64,000 bases of DNA, from assembly GCF_029960785.1 (NCBI RefSeq), contig NZ_JASBQE010000003.1:283580-347579 (forward strand), read 5' to 3'. The notes beneath the pieces were generated by a model, which saw nothing but the letters and a program-made list of their open reading frames with translations, was not told where the DNA came from and ran no database searches. This document shows positions 1 to 8,300 of the stretch, in pieces. Position 1 is the stretch's first letter. Each line of letters starts with the position of its first letter. The translations under genes were made by a program, and so were the position numbers. This stretch comes from Polyangium sp. 15x6. GTDB taxonomy: Bacteria; Myxococcota_A; Polyangia; Polyangiales; Polyangiaceae.

Positions 1-147
1 CACGACGACGAGCTCACTCGTCTTCTCCACGATGAGGCGGAAGAGGCCCCGGACCCCCGCGAGAGCATCCTCCACGGCGCCTTCGAAGCGGGAGGTCTGT
101 GCGGCGTGATCGTCGTGCATGGCGTGGCCTATCCGAACGAGCCCTGA
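1..147 (+). CDS. C-terminal fragment of an unidentified protein
   Basis: Frame 1 is open from the first base of the window to a TGA at 145-147 and gives a 48-residue C-terminus. It is acidic at first (DDELTRLL, DEAEEAPDP) and ends in a hydrophobic stretch with GVIVVHGVAYPNEP. The codon use fits the neighbourhood, with G/C third positions throughout, which is why I call it coding although its start lies outside the window. It runs convergently toward the glycosyltransferase gene, with 76 nt between the two stops. I do not recognise the family. Confidence 0.5.
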   Translation, partial: HDDELTRLLHDEAEEAPDPRESILHGAFEAGGLCGVIVVHGVAYPNEP

Positions 148-223
148 GCCATTCTAGAACGGAAGGCGGGCGCGTTTCGGGGATTCGTCGGGGCCACGAA
201 AAGCACGCGCGGCGCGGGGGGAG

Positions 224-1387
224 TCAACGCGATGTCGGGAATACCGCCCGGCAGAAGGCGTCCTGGGTGTCGGCCCACGTGGGCAGCGTCGCCGCGCGGC
301 GGAGGGCGGCGCGCTGCATGGCGTCGAGGCGGTGATCGTCGTGCACGACGTGGACGAGCGCGCCTTCGAGGGCGCGAGGGTCGCCGGGTGGTACGAGGAG
401 GGCCTCTTCGCCGTGGCGGACGACCTCGGGGATCGCGCCGGCGTCGCATGACACGATGGCGAGGCCGTGGGATGCGGCCTCGGCGAGCGCGATGCCGTAG
501 CCCTCGTAGCGGCTCGGCAGGACGAGGACGTCGTGCGCGCCGAGCTCGCCCGCGAGCGCGGCGTCGGTAAGGGCGCCCGTCACGCGCACACGGGTGCCGT
601 AGCGTGATGCCGCGGCGAGCACGCGCGCGGTGTAGAGCGGGTCGCGATCGGCAGGTCCGGCGAGCGTGAGCACGGCGCGCGCGGCGACGGCGGGGAACGC
701 TTCGAGCAAGGCGAGCGGATCCTTGCGAGGCGTGAGCGCGCCGAGGAAGAGCAGCCGCACGGGGGCGCCGCGCGTGCGCGCAGGCGGCGCGGCGCGAGCG
801 CCGAGGCGATCACGTCCAGGGGGCACGACGGTGATGCGATCTGGCGGGATGCCCGCGGCGACGGCCACGCGCGAGGTGGTCTCGCTCGTGACCACGACGT
901 GATCGGAGGAGGTGAGGAGCGCGCGTTCGAGGGCGAGGCGGAGTTTTGCAGAGGTGCCCGTTCGTTCGCTCGCGGCGAGGTGATGGAGCAACGTGACGAG
1001 GCGAGGTTGGGGTTCGGGGCGAAGGGCGCCGCAGGGCGACCCGAAGCCCCGAGCGTCGACAGCAGACGAGCGGGCGCGGATCGCGGCAGCGAAGGCGGCG
1101 CGCGGGTGACAGAGCTCGTCGACGATGATGACGTCGTAGGCGCGTGAAGAACGCGCGTGCGGGGCGAGGAGGCGCAGGAGCCGAGCGTTCTCGCGCAGCG
1201 AGGCGAGGGGGCCACGCACGTCGAGGTTCACGACGTCGACGTCGCAGCCGCGTGCTCTCAGGCCTTCGATGACGAGGCGATCGTAGAGGTAGCCGCCCGT
1301 GGGTTGATCGAGCGCGCCATCGATGACGAACGCGACGCGTGCCCCATCAAGCAACCCCGATCTCCGCGCCGGGCATGGTCGACGCAT
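224..1387 (-). CDS. GT4-type glycosyltransferase (GT-B fold)
   Basis: The 387-residue product has the two-domain layout of GT-B transferases of family 4. The N-terminal half starts with a Rossmann strand (ARVAFVIDGALDQPTGG) and the C-terminal half carries the nucleotide-sugar site: VPPGRD, the LFLGALTPRKDP strand-loop, and the EGYGIALAEAASHGL motif with its conserved acidic residue, then VPPGDP. It is expected to act in the cytosol on a small acceptor. It is the last gene of a four-gene minus-strand set and its ATG overlaps the end of the PTPS-like gene by 41 nt, which suggests translational coupling. The open frame continues upstream to 1714, but that part is an out-of-frame shadow of the PTPS gene, so I start at the ATG at 1387. 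The sugar donor and acceptor are unknown. Confidence 0.82.
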   Translation of the reverse strand: MRRPCPARRSGLLDGARVAFVIDGALDQPTGGYLYDRLVIEGLRARGCDVDVVNLDVRGPLASLRENARLLRLLAPHARSSRAYDVIIVDELCHPRAAFAAAIRARSSAVDARGFGSPCGALRPEPQPRLVTLLHHLAASERTGTSAKLRLALERALLTSSDHVVVTSETTSRVAVAAGIPPDRITVVPPGRDRLGARAAPPARTRGAPVRLLFLGALTPRKDPLALLEAFPAVAARAVLTLAGPADRDPLYTARVLAAASRYGTRVRVTGALTDAALAGELGAHDVLVLPSRYEGYGIALAEAASHGLAIVSCDAGAIPEVVRHGEEALLVPPGDPRALEGALVHVVHDDHRLDAMQRAALRRAATLPTWADTQDAFCRAVFPTSR

Positions 1388-1766
1388 GACGAATCGGCCC
1401 GCGGTACTTGGCCCATGCGTTCGGAGACTCGTCGAGCACGACGGTGAGCATCGTGCCCGCGCGGAGCGGGAGCACGTGCCCGAGCTCGCGGTGGATGTAC
1501 CGCGCGATGACCTCGGTCGTGGATTTGCCAGGCGTGAAGCCCGGGTGATCGTCGAGGTTCTTGTAGTCGAGCTGCTCGAGGACGCCGCGCAGCTTCGTGC
1601 GGAGCATGCCGATGTCGCAGACGACGCAATGCTCGTCGAGCTCCTCCTGCTCGACCTCGACGCTGACCACGTAGGTCGCGCCGTGCATGCGTTGCGCGGG
1701 TCCGAAGAAGTCACCGTCGAGGCGGTGAGCCACCATGATGTGATCGCGAACGCCGACCGTGTACAT
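1347..1766 (-). CDS. 6-pyruvoyltetrahydropterin synthase / QueD-like protein with altered active site
   Basis: A 139-residue protein of normal length for the PTPS/QueD fold. Family landmarks are the N-terminal His14 (AHRL), His28 in MHGATY, the conserved CDIGML turn, and the pterin-binding Glu113 in LDESPNAWAKY. Three residues of the classical chemistry differ. The third zinc ligand of the HGH motif is Ala30, the catalytic Cys four residues before that motif is Ala24, and the catalytic His of the LDH motif is Tyr68 (LDYKNL). The enzyme probably binds a pterin-like ring but need not catalyse the standard reaction. The ATG at 1766 lies 29 nt after the dehydrogenase stop. Location suggests it works with the RibD-like reductase, the dehydrogenase and the glycosyltransferase. 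Fold call firm, activity open. Confidence 0.85.
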   Translation of the reverse strand: MYTVGVRDHIMVAHRLDGDFFGPAQRMHGATYVVSVEVEQEELDEHCVVCDIGMLRTKLRGVLEQLDYKNLDDHPGFTPGKSTTEVIARYIHRELGHVLPLRAGTMLTVVLDESPNAWAKYRGPIRHASTMPGAEIGVA

Positions 1767-1795
1767 GCGCTCCAAGATAACCCACACGATGCGGA

Positions 1796-2791
1796 TCAAC
1801 GCGATGGATCGAGCACGCGATGAGGCGGATTCCAGACCTCGCCGGCGGCGAGCGACGCGTACAGGCGGGGCGCATCGGTGAAGGGAACGAGAGGACCAAC
1901 GAGGCGATCGAGGTGTTCGTCGTGGAGCAGTTCGTTCACGACGGAGAAGCGTCGTTCGAAGGTGAAACGAGCGCGGCGCGCGGGCGGAATCGCGCCGACC
2001 TGGCTCGAGCGGATGGTGACGCGGTTCGGGTGGAAGCGGCCGCCGAGGGGCAAGGTGACGCCGTGCTCGCCGTACCAGGAGACGACGAGGATGCGCGCCT
2101 CGTGCCCGGCAGACGCGACGAGCGCGGCGAGGGCTTCGGGGGAGCCGGACGCTTCGATCAGGACGTCGGCCTCGGAGACGATCGCGGCGTCGATCGAGGA
2201 GAGGGCCGCGGCACATCCGAGGTCGCGGGCGAGCGCGGCGCGACGTGCGTCCGGGTCGATGCAGGCGACGTGGCCACCCGCGCGCGTGGCGAGGCGCGCG
2301 ACGAGCTGACCCACGACGCCGAGGCCCACGACGACGACGCGCTCTCCGAGCGCGATTTCCGCGTCCCACACGGCATTCAGAGCGGTTTCGAGGTTCGCCG
2401 CGAGGGTCGCGCGAGGTGCCGGGACGCCGTCGGGCAAACAGCGGAGGGATCGTTCGTTGGAGAAGAAACGATCGTGGTGCGGGTGGAGCGCGAAGACCGT
2501 GCGGCCGAGCAGATCGGGCGAGGCATCTGCGCCGATCGCCTCGACGACGCCGACGGCCGCGTAGCCGTAGCTCGTCGGCAGATCGAACGAGCCGCGTTGC
2601 GTGGGCAGGGCCATGACGGCGCGGATGTCGGGCGGTACGCGGCCCGTGAGTACGAGACGCTCGGTGCCAGCGCTGACGCCACACGCGAGCGTGCGGACGA
2701 GGGCTTCGCGCGGGCCCGGTCCGGGCAGGGGTTCGTCACGCAGAACGGCGACGCCGGGGCGTTCGAACCAGATCGCGCGTGCCCGGGTCAC
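1796..2791 (-). CDS. MDR-family (zinc-type alcohol dehydrogenase-like) oxidoreductase
   Basis: The 331-residue protein has the medium-chain dehydrogenase layout: a GroES-like N-terminal domain (residues about 1-120, with CGVSAGTERLVLTG) followed by a Rossmann domain with GLGVVGQL and an acidic residue (CIDPD) at the end of the second strand, which favours NAD(H). The usual GHE zinc signature and the four-Cys structural zinc loop are not visible, so it may be a zinc-less relative. It starts with GTG at 2791, and GTGA overlaps the stop of the upstream reductase gene, a classic coupled junction. The PTPS-like gene follows after 29 nt. Its substrate is probably an intermediate of the same pathway, which is inference from position only. 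Confidence 0.82.
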   Translation of the reverse strand: MTRARAIWFERPGVAVLRDEPLPGPGPREALVRTLACGVSAGTERLVLTGRVPPDIRAVMALPTQRGSFDLPTSYGYAAVGVVEAIGADASPDLLGRTVFALHPHHDRFFSNERSLRCLPDGVPAPRATLAANLETALNAVWDAEIALGERVVVVGLGVVGQLVARLATRAGGHVACIDPDARRAALARDLGCAAALSSIDAAIVSEADVLIEASGSPEALAALVASAGHEARILVVSWYGEHGVTLPLGGRFHPNRVTIRSSQVGAIPPARRARFTFERRFSVVNELLHDEHLDRLVGPLVPFTDAPRLYASLAAGEVWNPPHRVLDPSR

Positions 2792-3504
2792 GAGGCCACC
2801 GCGGCAGGATCGGGGAGCGAGAGCGGCAAGGGCGGCGCGCCTTCACGGGCGAGCTCGAGCAGCACGTCGCCGCCGACGTGGAGGACGCGGCGGAGCGTGA
2901 GGCGCAAGGCTTGATCGAGCTTGCGGATGCCGAGGTCGCCGACGGCCTCGATGCCCGCGCCGATGACGAGAGGGGCGACGGTGACGACGAGGCGATCGAC
3001 GAGGCCTTCGCGAAGGAAGGAGGTGATCACGCCGCGACCGCCTTCGACGAGGAGCTCGCGCGTGCCGCGCTCCGCGAGGGCGGCGAGCAGCGCGTCGAGA
3101 TGGATGCCCTCGCCACTCTTCGAGAGGGGGAGCGAGCAACACTCGACGTGAGGCGGGAGCGCTGCGCGTGGTGCCTGTCGTGTGACGTGCAGCGTGCGTG
3201 TCGTCGCGTCGCGGAAGAGCTGCGCGGCGGGAGGCACGCGGCCTCGGGTGTCGAGCACGACACGCAGGGGCTGTTTTCCGGGTACGTGTCGCACCGTGAG
3301 CCGGGGATCGTCGGCGAGCGCCGTGCCGGATCCGACGAGGACCGCGTCCGCGGCGGCGCGCAGGGCGTGAGCGAAGCGCAGGGTCTCCTGGCCGCTGATC
3401 CAGCGCGAATCGCCGGTCGCGGTGGCGATGCGTCCGTCGATGGATTGTGCGAAGTGCACGGTGACCGTGGGACGTGTGCGAGGTCCTTCCGTGCGGTCGC
3501 GCAT
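2788..3504 (-). CDS. RibD C-terminal-type (pyrimidine/DHFR-like) reductase
   Basis: The product (238 residues from the ATG at 3504) matches the reductase half of RibD. It has the opening strand VTVHFAQSIDGRIA, then GDSRWISG, the ADAVLVGSGTALADDPRLTVR block, and the LLVEGG motif near residue 170. The deaminase half of bifunctional RibD is absent. In riboflavin synthesis this fold uses NADPH to reduce a ribosylated pyrimidine; here it is the first gene of a set with a PTPS homologue, so it may reduce a related pterin or pyrimidine. The frame is open for 26 more codons upstream, but those lie in the divergent gap and lack the family pattern. The 101-nt gap to yqgE probably holds both promoters. 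Confidence 0.83.
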   Translation of the reverse strand: MRDRTEGPRTRPTVTVHFAQSIDGRIATATGDSRWISGQETLRFAHALRAAADAVLVGSGTALADDPRLTVRHVPGKQPLRVVLDTRGRVPPAAQLFRDATTRTLHVTRQAPRAALPPHVECCSLPLSKSGEGIHLDALLAALAERGTRELLVEGGRGVITSFLREGLVDRLVVTVAPLVIGAGIEAVGDLGIRKLDQALRLTLRRVLHVGGDVLLELAREGAPPLPLSLPDPAAVAS

Positions 3505-3605
3505 GGTTCGGAGCGTAGCGTCGCCAATCGCGTGACGCGAGGTACGCGCGGAGGAGCAAGGAGCGGGCGCTCGCGCGACCACGGATTCGATTAAGATGGG
3601 AACGG

Positions 3606-4205
3606 ATGAAGAAAGCCCACCGCTCGCTCGCGCCCGGGTTCTTGATCGCTTCGCCTCCGCTCGGAGATCCGAACTTCGATCGGACGGTCGTGCTGCTCGC
3701 GGTGCACAACGAGGACGGCGCGCTCGGGTTCGTGGTGAACCGCGTCGCCCCGATGTCGCTCGGCGAGGTCCTGAAGCTCGCGGGCTACAAAGGCCCCGAG
3801 TGGAAGGACGAGGGTCCGGTGTTCCTCGGAGGCCCGGTGGCGCCGACGATGGGCTGGATCCTCTGCGTGGATCCGAGCCTCGACGCCGAGCAGGAGGGCG
3901 TGCTCGCGGTGGATGCGCGGATCCGGATCACGTCGCGCCGCGCGGCGTTCGACGATCTCGTGCAGGAGCGGCTCTCGTTCGCGGGCGCGTCGGATCCGAA
4001 GCGGCGGATGGTGATGCTCGGCTACAGCGGCTGGGGGCCCGGTCAACTCGAACGAGAGATCGGGACGGGCGCGTGGTTGCCGACGCCGCTCGACGAGGGC
4101 GTTCTCTTCGACGTGGACGTCGACGAACGGTGGGAGCGCGCCTACGCGCTGCACGGGCTGACGCCCGCCGTGATGATGTCGATGCGGAGCGTGGGCGAGG
4201 CGTAA
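3606..4205 (+). CDS. YqgE/AlgH family protein (DUF179)
   Basis: The 199-residue protein opens with LAPGFLIASPPLGDPNFDRTVVLL, where the P-L-DPNF pattern is the hallmark of the YqgE/AlgH family, and it continues with GALGFVVNR, VFLGGPV and GYSGWGPGQLEREI in the expected order. Length is normal. The family is widespread in bacteria and its molecular function is not settled; the AlgH name comes from a Pseudomonas phenotype. The gene is divergent from the RibD-type reductase gene and convergent with the esterase gene, with only 12 nt between the stops. No obvious strong Shine-Dalgarno is seen (GGGAACGG lies 3-10 nt upstream of the ATG), but the start fits homologues. Confidence 0.9.
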   Translation: MKKAHRSLAPGFLIASPPLGDPNFDRTVVLLAVHNEDGALGFVVNRVAPMSLGEVLKLAGYKGPEWKDEGPVFLGGPVAPTMGWILCVDPSLDAEQEGVLAVDARIRITSRRAAFDDLVQERLSFAGASDPKRRMVMLGYSGWGPGQLEREIGTGAWLPTPLDEGVLFDVDVDERWERAYALHGLTPAVMMSMRSVGEA

Positions 4206-4217
4206 CGCGCCGCGTGT

Positions 4218-5150
4218 TCAGGGGTTCGGCGGGGACGAACTGCGGAACCGGCGGTCGTGCCAGCGGAGCATCTCCAGGGTGCCGACCTCGCGGAGCCAAG
4301 GTTGGTCATGGGGTCCCGGCAAGACGATCGCGTCGTGCGGGACCTTGCGCTTCGTGAGCTCGGCGGAGAGAGCGACGTTGGCCGCGCGGAACGGATCCGC
4401 GGTGCTCGTCTCGACGTGCACGCCGCGCGCGCCGTGGGCGGTGAGGATCGAGGCGAGGCGATCGGCATACCCGGCGGCCCGGTGCTCGCCGATCGCCGTC
4501 TGCACGACGCCGATCGCGCCGAAGGCATCGGGGCGTCGCGAGAAGACCTCGAGCGCGACGTAACCTCCGAGCGAGCATCCATCGAGGGCCGTGCGAGCGA
4601 CGTCGGTCGCCACGTGCGCCTCGCGGCGCGCGCGCGGCACGACGACCTCGGCGATCCAGCGCGCGTATCCGTCGAGCGCGGCCTTCGGGTTCGCCGCCTT
4701 GTTGACGTTGGGCGTGTAGGGGCAAGCGATCACGAAGCCGCGGAACGGCGCGCGCGTGAGCTCTTCGTTCACAGCGCGGAGATGTTCGTCGGTGAAGTCC
4801 AGCCGTTTCGACGTGCGCAGGACGGGCGGCCGGCAGAGTCGCGCGTACGCCGTCGCGAGGCCGTAACGTTCGAGCCAGGCGTAGGCGCCCATGCGCTCGT
4901 CGCCGGTCTCGCCAAGGCCGTGCAAGAGGACGAGGAGCGGCGCCGGGGCCTTCGTGAGATCGAGTCCGCGCGGGATCGAAAGGGTCATGCGCCGGCCGAG
5001 CGCGCGATCGCCAGGAAGATCGAGATCGCGCACGTCGAGATCCGGACCGCCGAGATCGGGAGTTCGTTCGGCTTCGGCGCGTCGCGTCGTGCCGAGCGTC
5101 CACGCCGCCGCGGAGGCGCCGATCAAGAAGCCACGACGTGTCGTCCGCAC
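4218..5150 (-). CDS. Tat-exported alpha/beta-hydrolase (esterase family)
   Basis: The protein (310 residues from the GTG at 5150) starts with a twin-arginine signal, RTTRRGFLIGASAAAW, so export in folded form is likely. The mature part is an alpha/beta hydrolase. It has LLVLLHGLGETGDE with the oxyanion HG, the nucleophile elbow GCSLGGY, a probable acid in STADPF, and His in LPGPHDQPW. The fold resembles esterase/PHB-depolymerase-like enzymes that hydrolyse soluble esters, but the substrate cannot be read. An earlier GTG at 5189 is in frame; I prefer 5150 because it puts the RR motif at the very N-terminus, though neither has a good Shine-Dalgarno. The gene is divergent from the giant TPR gene and seems to be monocistronic. 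Confidence 0.8.
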   Translation of the reverse strand: MRTTRRGFLIGASAAAWTLGTTRRAEAERTPDLGGPDLDVRDLDLPGDRALGRRMTLSIPRGLDLTKAPAPLLVLLHGLGETGDERMGAYAWLERYGLATAYARLCRPPVLRTSKRLDFTDEHLRAVNEELTRAPFRGFVIACPYTPNVNKAANPKAALDGYARWIAEVVVPRARREAHVATDVARTALDGCSLGGYVALEVFSRRPDAFGAIGVVQTAIGEHRAAGYADRLASILTAHGARGVHVETSTADPFRAANVALSAELTKRKVPHDAIVLPGPHDQPWLREVGTLEMLRWHDRRFRSSSPPNP

Positions 5151-5339
5151 GGTGACGCAGCGTAACCCACGCCCCCCGCGCGGGGCCACCGCCGGGGGCG
5201 AGGTGGCCGACCGGTCCCCCGGGTTCCCGCTGCATTTCGTGATTTTGCCCGCGACCGATTCAGATCAATGCGATCCGTCCGAACGATCCTTGATACGTTC
5301 TCCGCCGCGCCGATTTTCCCCGGCGGCTCGGGAAGGGAC

Positions 5340-8300
5340 ATGCAGGAATCGAAGACCGGTCGCGCCGTACCGCAGCTGGACACCGTTGCCTCGGCCCTGG
5401 AACAGACGCTCGAGAACGAGCCCGCGCTCCTGGATTTGCTCGCTCAGGCCCTCGCGAAGGGCGCGAGCCCCGGAGAGCTCTGGGACATGCTCCATCAGGC
5501 GGCACATCGCGACAACCGCATCGCCGAGCTCGCCGCTGCCTACGACGCGATTTGCCGCGACCGGAAGATTCGCCTGCTGCAGCCGGCCGCGCAGATCGAG
5601 CTCTTGCTGAGCGCATCGGCGTTCCTCGTCGACTACGCCGGTGACGGCGGGACGGCGCAGCCGCACCTCGAGCGCGTCATGCAGCTCTCGCCGGGAAACG
5701 TCGACGCGTTCCAGCGACTCGAAGCCATCCTGCGCGACCGCGAAGACTGGACGAAGCTCGCCGAGCTGTACACGCAGATGGCGGCGCACCGGCAGGACAA
5801 ACAGGAGCAGCTCGCGTTCCTCCGCGCCGCCGTGCAGATCCTCGCCGCGCTCCCGGGCGAGGAGGACAAGGCGTTCAAGCTCCACCAGCAGATCCTCCGG
5901 CTCGACCCGACCGACGCCGACAGCCGCAACGCGATGGCCGAGCGGTTCATCGCCGCGGGCCGTTTCGCCGACGTGGCGAAGCTCTACGAGCAAGCCATCG
6001 CCGCCGACCCGCCGCCGGCCGAGGAAGAGCTCCTCGCGCTGCGCGAGCAGGCCATCGAGCTCTACTCCGTCAGCCTGCACGAGATCGAGAAGGCGCTGCC
6101 GCACGCGGAGGAGGTGCTGAAGAAGAACCCCGACAGCGAGCTCGCGTGGCGCACGTGCGAGCAGCTCCTCACGCACAAGACGCTCGCCGCGCGCGCCGCG
6201 GCCGCCATCGAGAACGTGTTCATGTCGCGCGAGCAGTACGAGGACGCCGCGCGCATGCTGACGATCCAGATCGACAGCGTGCGTGGCCCGCGGAGGCTCG
6301 AAGCGCAGAAGCGGCTCGCGGCCTTGCAGTACCAGCACCTCGGCGACCTCGGCGCCGCGTTCACGCTCTACGAAGGCATTCTCACGGTCGATCCGAACGA
6401 CGACGAGGTGCGCGCGCGGTACCGCTCGATCGGCGCGGCGCTCGATCGCAGGCTCGACGTGACGCGCGTGCTCACGCGTGCGTCGGCCGGAGCGAAGGAC
6501 CCGCTCGTGCGCGCGAAGATCGCCGCCGACCTCGGCGAGCTCTTCCTGGAGACGGGGGATCCGAAGCGCGCGCGCGCGTCGTTCCAGAGCGCCGTGGACG
6601 CGGGGCTCGCGGAGGACGCGGGCGTGCGCGCGGCGCGGGCCCTCGTGGATCTGTGCGAGCAAGCCTCCGACTGGAGCGCGCTCGCCGCGGCGCTCGATCG
6701 TCTGAGCGACATCGAGCCCGAGCCCGACGCGCGCGCGGGCGCGGCCGAGCGTCTCGCGCGGCTGCGCGAGGAGACGCTCGGAGATGCACCGGGTGCGATC
6801 GCCGCGTACCGGAAGCTCATCGGTACGTCGCTCGAGAGCGAGGCTCTGCCCGCGCTCGAACGCCTCTACGAAGCCGCGGGGGACGAGGTCTCGCTCGCCG
6901 ACGTGCTCGAACGTCGCGCGGCCCTCGAGACCGACAGGGAAGCCGCGCGCGACCTCGCGTTCCGCGCCGCCGATCTCCGCGCCGCGCGCTCGAACGATCT
7001 CGGCGCGGTGCTCGACGGCTGGCGCAGGTTCCTCCAGACGTACGGACCTACGCGCGAGATTCACGCGCGCATCCTGCCCTTGCTCGAACGCGAGCAGCGC
7101 TGGGAGGAGCTCGCGCAGACGCTCGACGCGGAGGCGGGCCTCGCGCCGTCGGAGGAGCGCATCGCCATCCTCGCGAAGCTCGCGCAGGTTCGTCTCAGCC
7201 GTCTCGGCGACGGCGCGGGCGCGCTCGACGCGTATCGCCAGGCGCTCGATCTCGATCGCTCGGACAAGGCGTGCCGTCAGGCCGTGGAGCGTATGCTCGG
7301 CAGCGGCGATCATCGGCTCGGCGCGGCCGACGTCCTCGAGCCGATCTACCGCGAGGAGGGCGCCACGCAGGGCCTGCTCAAGATCCTCGAAGTGCGCGGC
7401 GACGTCGCGAAGGACGCGTCCGATCAGCTCGCCGCGCTGCGTGAGGCCACGCAGATCGCGGAGGGGGATCTCGGGGACACGAAGCGCGCGTTGCAGTTCG
7501 CGGGCCTCGGCTTGCGCATCGCGACGAACCACGTGGCCGACGATGTGCCCGAGTGGCTGTCGACCGTGGAGCGCCTCGCGGGCAACGACGCCGCGCGTCG
7601 CGCCGGCATCCTGATCCAGGCCCTCGGCAACCGGAACGTGGATCATCCGGCGATCGCGGAGCTCGCGAAGGCCACGGGTGAGGCGCTCGCGGTTTACGGT
7701 GACTTCGTCGGCGCGCTGTCCGTGCTCCGGAACGCGCTCGCCTTCGAGCCGTCGTCGCCCGACCTCATCGCGCGCATCGACGGCCTCCTGCAGAAGCATG
7801 GCAACGCGCAGGAGCGGCTCGCGCTCTACAAGGGCGCGCTCGCCGCGACGACGGATCCGGATCGGCGCCGGCAGATCTTCCACTCGATCGGGACGATCGA
7901 GCGTCGCGGTCTGCGCGACCTTGCAGCGGCGGCCGCCACGTACCGTCGCGCGCTGGAAGAGGACGCGGGGGATCGGGGCGCGTACGAAGCGTTGCTCGAC
8001 GTGCTGGAGGAAGCCTCGGATGCAGAGGGCCTCTACGCGGCGCTCGCCTCCGGCGTGGAGCGCGCAGCCGACGCGGAAGAGCGCGCGGCCATCACGCTCC
8101 GCATGGCGAACCTGTCCGCCTCGCGTGGGTGGATCGATCGCGCGCGGCAGCACTACCGGAGCCTGCTCGACGAGGGCACCACGCTGTCGGACGAGACGCT
8201 CGACCGGATCGCGGAGCTCGCTCGGAAAGCGGGCGACAACGATCTCTATCGTGTGCTGCTCGAACGGCGCATCTCGACCGCGGACGGCCCGCTCGCCGAG

